Notes: generated from the sequence alone by a model not told the origin. 64,000 bases of DNA from Corylus avellana (GCF_901000735.1 NC_081542.1:24071093-24135092); one strand, 5' to 3'. Counted from the stretch's first letter, positions 32,309 through 42,138 are shown. Numbers and translations are program-made.

Positions 32309-33670
32309 TTATTCTTTTAACTCAAGATTTTCAATTTTTGAAATAAGTGTTATTAACAAATCTTCTTGCTTTTCTGCTTTAGTAAGAACATTGCAAGTTT
32401 TAACATTTTTGCAACAGGAATCATTACAACCAATTTTGAAAACATTATTATCAGAAAATTCGCTAGCATATTGGAAATCAGAATCATCAGATGTTAAAAT
32501 ATCATTATCAGAAGAATCTCTAGATTGTAAAATCCTAAAAAGTTTTTCATTTTCACTGTCATCAATTTTTAATGCATTAATTTCCTTTTTTAATTTTTTA
32601 GGTGGCTCGGGACATTTATCAACAAAATGCCCAGATTTTCCACAGTTAAAACATTTTCCTTTAGCAAAATTAGTAGCATGTTTCTTTCTTGTTTTCATAA
32701 CAAAAGTTTTTTCAACAGGTTTATTAAATTTTCTTTTCTTATAGCTGTTGTAATATGGAGCAGGTTTTTTCCTAAAATTTTTTTTCAGATTTCTTCCTAG
32801 TTCTCTGAGTTGGAGCAATAAGAGGTAAACCAAATTGTTCGCAGAAATTACACATTTCATATTTAGCTTTTTTAGCATTTTTTAATTGTTGTCTTATTAT
32901 TTTTTGATCAATACACATTTTAATGCCAAATTTTTTAACAGTAGAAAACAAATCACCATAAGTTAAATTTTCATAATCAATTAAACCAGTGTGAGAATTA
33001 ATAAGTTCATATTTTACTTTGTGAGCAAATAATAAAGGTAATCCATCAATAAATTTTTCTTTCCAATAAGATTTCTGACTATCAGATCTGACCATGACAC
33101 GGGAAAGTAAAACATCTTGATACCATCTATAATCAAACATAGTAGGACAATGAAGATCATTTAAATAATCAGAAATACGAGTACTAATATTGGAAGGAGT
33201 TCCAATAAAATGCTTAACAATAGTGTAAATCAAAGTATTAACACCATCTAGTATACCAGTGCCATGTTGTTCATAAAAAATGGGTAAGCCATCATCATCT
33301 TTTTTGATAGCTTTCCTAACTATTTCTCAAGAATCTTCAGTAAGGTGTTTGTCCCACCAGTGCTGAAGGGTTCCAGAGAATTCAGTAGTAAGCAAATCAA
33401 CAATTTATTAGTTGCTTAAATCATGATTAGTACCATAAGCATTTGCAACCATAAACATATGATTCATCTTATTCAAGACTTCTTGTTCAAATAAACCATC
33501 AATACTCCATTCATATAATTTATCAACAGAAACAGAGAATTGGAATTGAAAAATTTTTTCTTCAAATTGTAAATCATGAGTAGGTTTTGAATACCAATTC
33601 TTTGTGAGATTAACAGGTTTGGTTTTATCAAAAATTCTTTGAAGTTTTGGTTCCAAATCGATTTTTCCAA
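32309..33670 (-). pseudogene. Capsid-like and zinc knuckle region of the pararetrovirus-like element
   Basis: The pieces are 33656-33408, 33233-32772 and 32878-32309. The first two have a gag/capsid-like composition (WSIDGLFEQEVLNKMNHMFM, then SYWKEKFIDGLPLLFA). The last has a Lys-rich stretch and a CCHC knuckle CFNCGKSGHFVDKC at about 32620-32661, followed by an acidic Ser/Asp tail. Stops and a frameshift separate the pieces. This arrangement is that of a nucleocapsid precursor. Confidence 0.7.
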
Positions 33671-33728
33671 ACTTTTCTTACGTGTGTTGAATGTCAGGTA
33701 TATAGAAGTCAGTAAATTTTTTTTCTGA

Positions 33729-33825
33729 TGTGTTACTGTTTAGCACATCAGAATTTTCTGACGTGTCAATTTTGACACATCAAAAAATTTATTGACGTGT
33801 TAAAATATAACGCGTCAGGAAATTT
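33729..33825. repeat. TGACGTG/ACGCGTCA short inverted repeats, left cluster
   Basis: Several facing copies of TGACGTGT, GACACATCA and related words lie within 100 bases. A related and longer cluster lies at 36398-36600, on the other side of a 2.6-kb stretch. They may be subterminal repeats of one transposon. The ACGT cores would also suit bZIP proteins. Confidence 0.5.
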
Positions 33826-33935
33826 TAAAAAAAAAAAATTCTGAAATTTTTTTTCCAATTAAAAATTTTATTAATTTTTTTTTTTGTTTAATTAATTAAT
33901 TTTTTTTTTTTTTTGACTAGAGAACTACTAAATAT

Positions 33936-35760
33936 CCATTGTTGACATATAATTATCCCCCCTAAAAAAAAAAATTACTTTTATGTAATATGGAGTAGAT
34001 TATTAGGGAAAAAAGTAAAGAACAAACACTCGGACCAACATAAAACATGTTAGAATATACAGAAAATATATAATATTTTTCGTATATTTCATAATTAGGT
34101 TAATATTCAAATATTTTTTATTTATGGGCTGATTGTAATTAATTATTGAGATGATTTGATTACTATACTTGTATTTATGCACTATATATTGTAGACAAAT
34201 TAAGTTAATGAGCACAATATAACCCATAAGGTATTCCGAGTGATGGACGTAAATTCTTGTGTTATTTTCTCTATATTGCTTCCACTTATTTTCACTTCAT
34301 AATTTTTTCAAGAAAACATAATATATAAAAAATTAAGGATCGGTGAGATAAAAATTTATCTTTTAACATTTACTTTATGATAAATTTAACTATTAAAAAT
34401 CTTAGGGAAAATTGCACTTTACCCCCCCCCCCAAAAAAAAAGTTTTTGGTGATTTTCAATTCGACCTCTAATGTTTTAATTTTTGCAATGCACCCTCCTA
34501 AACTTTTAAATTTTTGCAATTTGACCAATTTTATCCTAAAATTCCCATATTACCCTAATATTTTATTTTATATATAAAAAAAATGGTGGTGCAAAAATGG
34601 CCAGGTGGCCAAAGGGGTGTCTACGGCCAACCCGAATTGTTTTTTTAATTTTTTTTTATATAAAAAATAAAAAATTAGGAGCAATATAAAAATTTTGGAA
34701 TAAAATTAGTTGAATTGTAAAAATTTAAAAGTTTAAGAGATACATTACAAAAATTAAAATATTAAAAATCTAAAAATCATCTCAAACTTGAGAGTTAAGT
34801 TTACTCTTTCCAAAATCTTAATTATACTCAAGAAAGAGAGAGAGGGAGATAAAGGTGCATGTGTCGTAAAATAAGAAAACTTCAAAAGAGAAAGAGAAAG
34901 AGAAAGAAAAAGAAAAAGAAAAAAGAATTTATTTAGAATAATATTTTTATCAAAGTATACGTGGTGGGTCTTTTTCAAAATTCAAACAGGTATTGTCTAT
35001 GAGTGGATCCGAGGGTTGAGGTCACTCGTGGCTATTGCTTTCATCATCACTCGGTCCACTCACGTACTTGGGAAGTTGGAAGGATACTTTTGTTCTCACA
35101 CCATTATTCTCTTTCCTTTCTGACTCCAGCATCTAAGCTCCTTTACTGCTCACAAATATCTACTCAATCTGGATCCCCTGCCCATTCCCAACAATCCCAC
35201 ACGTGTCCTACGTTGGAATTTTAACTCACAATCCGCAAATTCGACACAACACATAATTTTATGATTATAATTTATGTTAAACGGTTCAGATTATAAACGG
35301 TCTTTAGGTTCAAACTATGATACTTTCCCGTTTAAATGAATATGAGAGTATCCTGTCATTTATACCACAAGGATAGAATTGTCAAAAAAAAATATGTGAA
35401 ATGACAATTCTACCCTTGCGATATAAAAGACTGGATACTCTCAAGTTCTTTTTGAATTGAAAAAATCATTTTGCTTTAGGTTCACCATAAACTATGAACT
35501 AGATAATAAATGGTTTTGAACCAGATATTGCATTTTGAGCTTTTTTTTTTTTTTTTTAATCCATGAATACGCCTCATGAAGTAGAAGTTACTAGTTCAAA
35601 TCTCATTTCCCTTATGCGGACATGTCAAAAAAAAAAAAAAAAGGTAGGATAGCTAGGTATCAAACATCCCACTTGGTAATTAGTGATTATTGTATTTGAA
35701 TTTTCTCTCAAATTTCAACAAATCTAAAATTATAATGTCTTAAAAAGTTTAGGGCTGAGT
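33936..35760. repeat. Dispersed 1.8-kb duplicated segment, copy 1
   Basis: From CCATTGTTGACATATAATTA onward this matches 61625-63466 closely and collinearly, including an inner foldback element (about 34430-34790 here), a GA-rich run and a SINE remnant. Neither copy has a plausible gene. The inner foldback element has mirrored arms (AATTTTTGCAAT.. / ..ATTGTAAAAATT) and was present before the duplication. Confidence 0.85.
35553..35642 (+). mobile_element. SINE family A, 3' part
   Basis: It has CATGAAGTAGAAGTTACTAG, a box B-like GTTCAAATCTC, TATGCGGACATGTC and an A-tail. The 5' part with box A is missing or replaced. The same remnant lies at 63255-63341 in the duplicated segment. Confidence 0.6.
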
Positions 35761-35819
35761 TTTATTTGAAATTGGATCGAGGAAACTTTCTAAACATGTT
35801 ATGTTATATATTCACAAAT

Positions 35820-36410
35820 ACTCTCCGATTCTCTCTTTTTTTTTCTCAATTTTCTCTTTCTCTCTCTTCTTTTCTCCAGTCAGCTCTCCCTTTTCTCCAT
35901 TTTCTCACTCTCTCTTCTTTTCGATCTCCATTTTCAAAAACCCAAACCCAAACCGAAAAAATCTTCAAAAAATCAAAAACCCAAATCAAAAAGTCAATCT
36001 GAAAAATCAAAAACCCAAACGTTAAACTCAACAAATCTTCAAAAACCCAAAAAATCTTCTTATCTTCTCTTCTTCTTCTTCTCTTCTCCTTTTTTTTTTT
36101 TTTTTTTTTCCTTATGCTTCTCTTCTTCTTCTCTTCGATCTCCCTTTCTTTTTCTTCTTCTCTTCTTCTTCTTCTTCTTCTTCTTCTGCTTTCTTCGATC
36201 TGCTGCTTCTCAATTTTTTCTCTTCACCTTTTCTTTTACTTCCTCCTCTAGAGGGAGCTGCCATGCAGAGAAGGGAGATTGAGAGAGGAGAGAGAGAGTG
36301 TGGAGAAATAAATGAAGAGGGAAAGAATAAGAAGAGGAAAAAAGTTGAGGGGAAATAAGAATAGGGAAAAAAATTCAAAATCTCACCCATTTTTTTGTGA
36401 CATGTCAATA
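35820..36410. repeat. Polypyrimidine and (CTT)n low-complexity tract
   Basis: A long CT-rich stretch has a (TTC)n core at about 36155-36190, and a GA-rich stretch follows. Frames through it are Glu/Lys or Ser/Phe low complexity and I do not call a gene. A conventional promoter or 5'UTR of a lost gene is possible. Confidence 0.6.
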
Positions 36411-36600
36411 TTTAGCACGTCAGAAAATTCTGACGTGCTGACGTGCTATTATTAGCACGTCAAAAAATTCTGACATGTTAAAATAGTCTGACGTGCTATT
36501 TTTTGCTATGTCAGAAAAATATTTTTTGATGTGACATTTTTTGTCACGTCAGAAAATGGTGACGTCTCAAAAATCATGTACTGTTTGCCACATCAAAAAA
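36398..36600. repeat. TGACGTG/CACGTCA inverted repeats, right cluster
   Basis: About ten facing TGACGTG and CACGTCA words occur in 200 bases. 36414-36439 is a hairpin of two 12-base arms (AGCACGTCAGAA / TTCTGACGTGCT) around AA. The cluster ends where the R1 form b repeat begins. Confidence 0.6.
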
Positions 36601-36614
36601 TGGTAGTTTTTTTG

Positions 36615-36800
36615 CATTTGGATGGAAGTAGAGGCGGTGCATTGGTTCACATGCAAACCAGGTGGCACGTAAGCCACATGCGCAGAGAAAGGGGGTGCAA
36701 GGGGTGGAGGAGATGCCGAGGAGACTAGGTGGGGCGTGTGGACTGCGATGCAAGGCGGAGAATGTCAAATCTAGCTTATAAGTAAAAGAAAAACAAAAGG
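36615..36800. repeat. Spacer repeat R1, form b (before the 38.5-kb gene)
   Basis: It contains GGCGGTGCATTGGTTCACAT and GGTGGCACGTAAGCC, close to the copies at 9063 and 26615. As in the other units it lies between an upstream unit and the next promoter module. Confidence 0.7.
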
Positions 36801-36830
36801 AGGAAAAATGGAGAGGGGAAGGGGAGAAAT

Positions 36831-37768
36831 TCACGAAGCAGAAGAGAGACTCTCATAGGGGAAAGGAGATAAGAGAAACTTCCTATATAAATTATAAATA
36901 CACAGCACAATAGAGAAACATGACTAATATCCTTGAACCCTAAGGACTAATATATATATATATAAACTGAATCCTCTCTTATCAATTCGTGGTAATAAAA
37001 AAATTAGGCCAAAACACTTTTTTGTAATGATTCCTCACAATCAAGTTGTGCAGAAAACAAACCCAATGAAGAAATAGAATCAGAACAAATATGCCCGAGT
37101 TCGAGGAATCTCTAAGCAAATCAAAACTTTTTTTTTTTTTTCTGGTCAGCTAAAAATCATCAATCCTACCTACAATCACCCATATATTATCCCAATAAAT
37201 GCACAAATATAAAATTTCAAGAAAATAAACCAGTTAAGCCTCTCAGATTCTCTACATGATTCTGAATTTTGAATGGCTCAATAGGCACAAACTTCTTACA
37301 ATACATGAATAAGATATGGTACATATTCTCCCTTCATCATTCTCTCATCCTCCCATTTTTCAAAATCACCATTGAATTTGTGAGATTTTGTATAAGATCC
37401 ACTGAACCCCAAAGATCTAATGGTAATTTTACTAAGTTAGAGAACAAGAGAAGAACTCGGGGAGGAAAGTAGCATTTTCCGACATAAATTGTTAGGTTCT
37501 AAGGAAATCTAAACATTTTCCAAACACAAGGTTTAAAATTAATCCAAAAAAAAAAAAAACCACTTTATAACATAATTTTTATATTTTTTTAAATAAATAC
37601 AAAAGTTCCTATAAATATAAAAAAGAATTGTATTATAAGAGTATTTTAAGAAATTAAATTTGATTCCATTCACCTGTATATGTACCAAATAGTAGATTAC
37701 ATATTTTTATTCTAGTGTTACAACCAAACTAATGAATAAAAACCATTATTATATTCCAACTTCTTCAA

Positions 37769-37810
<42 letters not shown>

Positions 37811-38140
37811 CATAGTGTTTGATGTCTATATGTGTGAGATAGGGGTTGCACATGCCAGCGGATTAGTTGAGACACAGCTCAACACCTTCCTCTTATTTTT
37901 CTCCACATAATTTTAGATTTGACTTTAATTTTTTTAACAGTTTAGATTTCTCATAAAAAAATTAAAATTAAATCTGAACCATTGAAAAACTCATATGGTC
38001 AAAGTCATTCATCTATTTACGAGAATTAGAAGGAATAAAACTCGGGACACTTTGGCCCCATAATAAATAAATTTAATTTAATTTAATTAAAATAAAATAA
38101 AATAAAAAAAACTATGATATTCCCCCTTTATTTGTTTTCC
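36831..38140. other. Spacer, no gene
   Basis: This is AT-rich intergenic DNA with a (TA)n microsatellite at about 37778-37806. I see no coding frame with protein-like composition. It ends at the promoter module of the 38.5-kb gene. Confidence 0.6.
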
Positions 38141-38202
38141 CAAAATGCCCCTACTTTTGTCGTTATAAACTTATAAGGCTCACCTTATGTATTGGCGCCA
38201 AA
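38137..38202 (+). promoter_or_regulatory. Promoter module of the 38.5-kb gene, shared with the tandem family
   Basis: TTTTCCCAAAATGCCCCTAC (38137-38156), GTCGTTATAAAC with TATAAAC at 38164-38170, and GGCGCCAAA at 38194-38202, followed by CCCCATTTTCATTTTC. The order and flanking words match the modules before 7108, 10007 and 18882. A CT-rich leader follows here too. Confidence 0.65.
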
Positions 38203-38444
38203 CCCCATTTTCATTTTCTCACTGCTCAAAACTTGTCGTAACATAATCTCCGATCTTCTCTCTCTCTCTAATCTCTTTCTCTCTCAACAAAGAGTAAAGG
38301 CTTTCGCTTTTGGGAATCCAATTACATCTCCATCACCATCTTCTTTCTCTACACATTTAAGTTTCTGGGTAATCAATCTTCTTCTTTTTTGGGTGTTTTT
38401 CAGGTTTCTTTGTATTTATACAATTCATCTTCTTTTTACCGGAA

Positions 38445-38501
38445 ATGGGTCATCGGATAGGAGAAAACGAAACCATTAGCCAAGATCAAAATTGCCCATG
38501 A
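38445..38501 (+). other. Upstream ORF, 18 codons, in the 38.5-kb leader
   Basis: ATG at 38445 opens an 18-residue frame (MGHRIGENETISQDQNCP) that ends at TGA 38499-38501, 41 bases before the main ATG. A second upstream ATG at 38515 overlaps the main frame. A 5'UTR intron cannot be excluded, so whether these lie in the mRNA is not known. Confidence 0.4.
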
Positions 38502-38542
38502 AGAGGGATTTTTGATGTTACTTGCTGAAGGGGTCAAGAAGA

Positions 38543-39199
38543 ATGGAAGATCCGTGGGTTGTAGTGGGAAAAAAAAGTGGAGTTTCGATGGCAGGAAGTG
38601 ATGAGAATGAGGATGAGGATTATCTGCACCGGAGAATTCTGGATTCTATTGTAAATTGGCATGGGTGTGAAGAAGAAAAAGTGGGTAATGAGAATGAGAA
38701 TGGGATTTCCTTGACGCTCAAGAAGGAAGAAATGGATGTTGAGAGTGTTTGTTGTAATGTGAGCGAATTGCACGTTGAGAAAGCTGAAGATCAATCGTGG
38801 AGAATTGCGATTGATGATTATTATGTGGAAAGCGGTACTGGGTCGGTGCGTGAAGAAGAAAAATGGAATTATAATGAGAATGATGAGGATTCTCTGCAAC
38901 GGAGAATTCTGGATTCTATTGTAAATTGGCATGGGTTTGAAGAAGAAGAAGAAGAAGAAAAGGTTGATAATGTGGAGACTGAAAGGTCTGAGAAGGAAAA
39001 AGAGAATGGGGTTGATTGTGAGAGCGGTGGTTGTTGTAATGTGAGCGAATTGCACGTTGAAAAAGTTGAAGATCAATCTTGGAGATTTGTAATTGATGAA
39101 GAAAAAGTTGATATTGAGAATGAGGATGAGGATGAGGATGAGGAGAATTCTCTGGTGCAGAGAATTCTGTTTTCTATTGTAAATTGGCATGGCTATTGA
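38543..39199 (+). CDS. Acidic internal-repeat protein, unknown, 218 aa
   Basis: This is a single-exon frame from ATG 38543 to TGA 39197-39199. An in-frame stop at 38513 and the next ATG fix the start. The protein is strongly acidic and made of repeats. RRILDSIVNWHG occurs at residues 30-41 and 120-131, and a shortened form RILFSIVNWHG at 207-217, one residue from the C-terminus. Between them CCNVSELHVEK(A/V)EDQSWR occurs twice (70-87 and about 166-183). The period is about 90 residues. The conserved units are separated by Glu/Asp/Asn-rich linkers. I see no signal peptide or membrane segment. Its promoter module matches that of the tandem family, yet the protein is unrelated by eye. The repeated short motif may be a binding peptide, which is inference. 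Confidence 0.75.
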   Translation: MEDPWVVVGKKSGVSMAGSDENEDEDYLHRRILDSIVNWHGCEEEKVGNENENGISLTLKKEEMDVESVCCNVSELHVEKAEDQSWRIAIDDYYVESGTGSVREEEKWNYNENDEDSLQRRILDSIVNWHGFEEEEEEEKVDNVETERSEKEKENGVDCESGGCCNVSELHVEKVEDQSWRFVIDEEKVDIENEDEDEDEENSLVQRILFSIVNWHGY

Positions 39200-39303
39200 A
39201 AAATGTCAACCCAAATTACCAAAGAACTCAATGAAATAGAATCTGCATCAAGAATCGAAGAAATGAAAGTGATCTTGAGATGATCACATCTTTTTAAAAA
39301 TAA

Positions 39304-39766
39304 GGGGTAACTTCATTTTAAACTCTGAATTACCACCCAATTTGACAAGCCCTACTCAAACTTTAAAACCTCTCAATTTGAATTCATGAACTTTTAATTG
39401 CAGTTAATTTACCCTCATCCATCAATTTTGCCGTTAAAATCTCTAAAAATACAAAATTACCCTTCAATTTTCTTTTTAGTAAAAAAAAAAAAAGAATTGA
39501 AAAAAGAATCACAAGGTGGTCCAATCGTGGGTCACCTTGTAATTTTTTTATTTTTTATTTTTAATTTGAAATTAAGGGTAAATTTGAAATTTTATAAAAA
39601 AGTCAGGAGTATAAATGTCATTGTCTCACTTTTAACGTTTAAAATCTGACAGTGGGGTTCAAATTGACTGCAATTGAAAGTTCATGGGTTTAAATTAAGA
39701 GGTTTTGAAGTTTAGAAGGACTTGTCAAATTGCGCGGTAATTCAGGAGTCTAAAGTAAGTTACCCC
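39304..39766. mobile_element. MITE, 463 bp, 9-bp target duplication
   Basis: It begins GGGGTAACTTCATTTTAAAC and ends GTCTAAAGTAAGTTACCCC, an imperfect terminal inverted repeat. The inversion continues inward (GGTTTTGAAGTTTAGAAGG mirrors the left arm). TAAAAATAA lies at 39295-39303 and 39767-39775, a perfect 9-bp duplication as for Mutator-type transposition. It sits about 100 bases past the stop of the 38.5-kb gene, possibly in its 3'UTR. It has no coding capacity. Confidence 0.88.
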
Positions 39767-39779
39767 TAAAAATAAATAA

Positions 39780-40369
39780 CAATGTGAGCACTTATAAAGA
39801 AGTGTTGATAATCTGGAGTTGTAATTGATTAATGTCTCTGTTTGCTTGGTTGATTAGGCAATTCCAATATCCAAAATGGATTATGTTTGCAAGCCTGGTG
39901 GGAGCAAAGATTATCTTAGCATTCTCTCCACAAAGAACACATGTAAGCCATTCTTTCAAACTAACCTTTCTTCCCATGGCTGCAGCTGGTGATCATATTA
40001 TATATATATCATCAACTCTTTCATGACTTCCATTAGTTGTATTAGAATCCAAGTAAATTGCAAAACATTCAATTTGTTTATAGTGAATCCCAAAGTAAAA
40101 TAATTCTTGCATGTGTGAGGATGTACACAGAAGCTATTGCATTAGAATCCAAATAAAGGAAATTTTTACACAAGAATACTACTCCCTGTACTATACACAA
40201 AAACAACACCACAAAACTATACAAAGAATCAGCTCAAGGAAGCCAAAAACCTCCCCAGAGACTCCCATCTACAATCAAATGCAGCAGCAAACCAACTGAA
40301 ACCCATCAGCACAAAACAGCAGCAAAACAGAGCCCACCAGAGCACAGCAGCACTACAAAGCAGCTACTA
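39780..40369. other. Intergenic, partly LINE 3' end
   Basis: No gene was seen. The part nearest 40370 (AC-rich, with CAGCAGCAAA-type words) is probably the 3' untranslated end of the minus-strand LINE remnant described next. Confidence 0.4.
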
Positions 40370-40387
40370 ACTCAGAAAACTACCAGG

Positions 40388-40586
40388 CTTTTGCTTTGCT
40401 TAATGGGCCGGGTCAATTTATTGACCCATTCTTGCTGGTTACTTGGTTCTTTGGTTACCGGACCGTTTTCTGATTATATTGGGGTTGTTGTTTGGGTTCC
40501 CGACCCATTTTCTGCTTATTCCTGTGTAATATCCCTTTTCCCGAATCCCTCTTTGATTTTTTTTTTTTAAAAAAAAAGAAAAAAAA
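40388..40586 (+). mobile_element. 199-bp retro-insertion with 18-bp target duplication
   Basis: ACTCAGAAAACTACCAGG occurs at 40370-40387 and 40587-40604. Between them is a 199-bp sequence ending in a T-run and a long A-rich tail, as for a SINE or a small retrocopy. It is nested in an older LINE remnant. I do not recognise its source. It has GACCCATTCTTGC- and GACCCATTTTCTGC-type repeated words but no clear box A and box B. Confidence 0.8.
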
Positions 40587-40604
40587 ACTCAGAAAACTAC
40601 CAGG

Positions 40605-41045
40605 AATACCCCAATTTTTACACAGGAGAACATTAGCATCAGAATCTTTGAACTTATCTGAGCCTTCCCCAACAACCCGGGAACTAAACTCCCAACAAAT
40701 ATTTTGCAACATCAGAGTTAGGTGGATTGCCAAACTTGACACTATCTATTTGTCTCCATAAATTGTAAAACACACGAGCCCAAAGCCAGTTTACAAAGAA
40801 CACTATGAAAGCTTTTCCCTTTCCAGCCCATCAAGCCCTCTCTCACAACCTCATCCCAAGACAAAGGAAAGTAGAATAAGCACACTTGACCAAAACATCC
40901 CTCCATACCCTCTTGCTAAAACCACATTCAAAGAACAAGTGATCTCTACTCTCAATTCTGCTGTGGCAGAACAAACAATTCACATCACCATTCACACCCC
41001 ATTTCAGCATTCTATCACAAGTGGAAAGGCTATCTCGGATTGAGA
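40605..41045 (-). pseudogene. LINE ORF2 C-terminal remnant (zinc-binding domain)
   Basis: The minus strand from about 41045 reads RDSLSTCDRMLKWGVNGDVN, then CLFCHSRIESRDHLFFECGF, the zf-RVT zinc motif (CxxC and HxxxxC) of plant L1-type LINEs, then SKRVWRDVLVKCAYSTF. Frameshifts follow, then LWRQIDSVKFGNPPNSDV and a C-terminal part. The endonuclease and reverse transcriptase are absent. This is a 5'-truncated, decayed copy of a different LINE lineage from 20667-26344. Confidence 0.8.
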
Positions 41046-41049
41046 GGAC

Positions 41050-42138
41050 TATGTTTGTGCCTTAAAAAATTGACAGATGGTATACAGATAGTACCTCGAT
41101 AATTGCTAAAAACAAAAATGGTACCTCCGTTTAAATTTCATTCAAAAATTCATGCCAGCACCTCTAAAAATTGACATGTATTCATATATCTAATTAAAAA
41201 ATTAATAAATAATGTTTTTAAAACTAAAATGATTAAAAAAATACCTAAAATATGTACTTTTAACAAATATAAAAGTTAACTGTAGGGGATCAAATTGTAT
41301 TAAATTTGTTTTTCAAGAGCTAAAATAAAAAGACCTAAAATATGTACTTTAAAAAAATATATTTGAAGTGGAGGGGGCCAATGGCTTCCACCAACTACCT
41401 TCTAGGTCCATCCTGATTATGATAGTTGGTTTTTTTTTTCTTTTCTTTTCTTTTCTTTCTGATAACATCCTGATTATGACAGTTGACAACACCTTTAGAA
41501 TACTTTTTTTATTTATTTAAAAAAGTGTATGTATTTTAACCAAATGATGTGACAATTTATAATTGATTAAATAATTAAATTAAAAATTTTAATTTATTAA
41601 TTTAATTAATTAGTAGTTGACTTATAAATTATACACGTGTAATTATTTTATTAATTATAAATAATCACGTAAATTTGTAAAAAATATTATGCTAAAAGTG
41701 CAGTTTCATTTGAAACTAGATGAAATAACACGTTCATGAAAAGTTTTAAATGTTAAGTGTTCTCTTTATATTCTCTCCAAATAATTATTTATTTTAGAAA
41801 ATATATAGTATTTTTCAAAATAAAATATAAGCAATGTAAAAGTAGAAAAAGACATTACTTTTTTAAAAATTAATTAATTATTTAACTAATTGCTACCTCT
41901 AAAAACTAAATCTAAAAAAAATAAAAGAATGAAAAAAATCTCTGACAAGCCACAGTATGTTGAGCAGATTTTTTTTTGTTTGTTTTCTTTGTGAACCATT
42001 GCTTTTGTTGTGTTACGAGAAGACGACGAGGTGGGAGCGGTGGACACATTTCGGCTCATGGACAACCTTTGCCTTTGCAAGAGAGAAAAATAAATTTAAG
42101 AATAATAGAAACAAAGAAAAAATTCCGAGAAAACAAAC
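41050..42138. other. Intergenic and probable promoter region of PHYE
   Basis: This is AT-rich sequence without a gene. The stretch 41050-41180 reads like a decayed transposon fragment. The region next to the (GA)n tract at about 42138-42160 and downstream is probably the core promoter and leader of the phytochrome gene. I cannot place a TATA box with confidence. Confidence 0.4.

Larger units (their letters stand above)
28236..33670 (-). mobile_element. Endogenous pararetrovirus-like element, decayed
   Basis: A set of minus-strand frames about 5.4 kb long, in order: capsid-like segment, CCHC knuckle, coiled-coil segment, aspartic protease, reverse transcriptase, RNase H, then a further protein with an acidic C-terminus. 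I see no integrase, no LTR and no target duplication, which favours an integrated Caulimoviridae-type sequence over a Ty3 retrotransposon. No movement-protein region is recognised, so the alternative stays open. Many stops and frameshifts show it is long inactive. The left end abuts a (TA)n run. Confidence 0.7.

Noticed and set aside
34003..34227. Frame of 74 codons present in both copies of the 1.8-kb segment (also 61697-61921)
   Set aside because: Conservation only reflects the recent duplication. Its Ile/Tyr/Asn-rich composition is as expected of AT-rich DNA.
36112..36408. Minus-strand Glu/Lys/Arg-rich frame of 98 codons
   Set aside because: It comes from a (CTT)n and polypyrimidine tract. 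No conserved motif or gene structure supports it.
38534..39190. Long minus-strand frame of 218 codons opposite the repeat protein
   Set aside because: It mirrors the plus-strand repeats and is rich in Ile/Phe/Asn. The plus frame has a proper start, leader and promoter module.
39832..40026. Small frame of 64 codons after the MITE
   Set aside because: Both strands are open here for similar lengths and neither has a recognised motif. It could be 3'UTR of the 38.5-kb gene.
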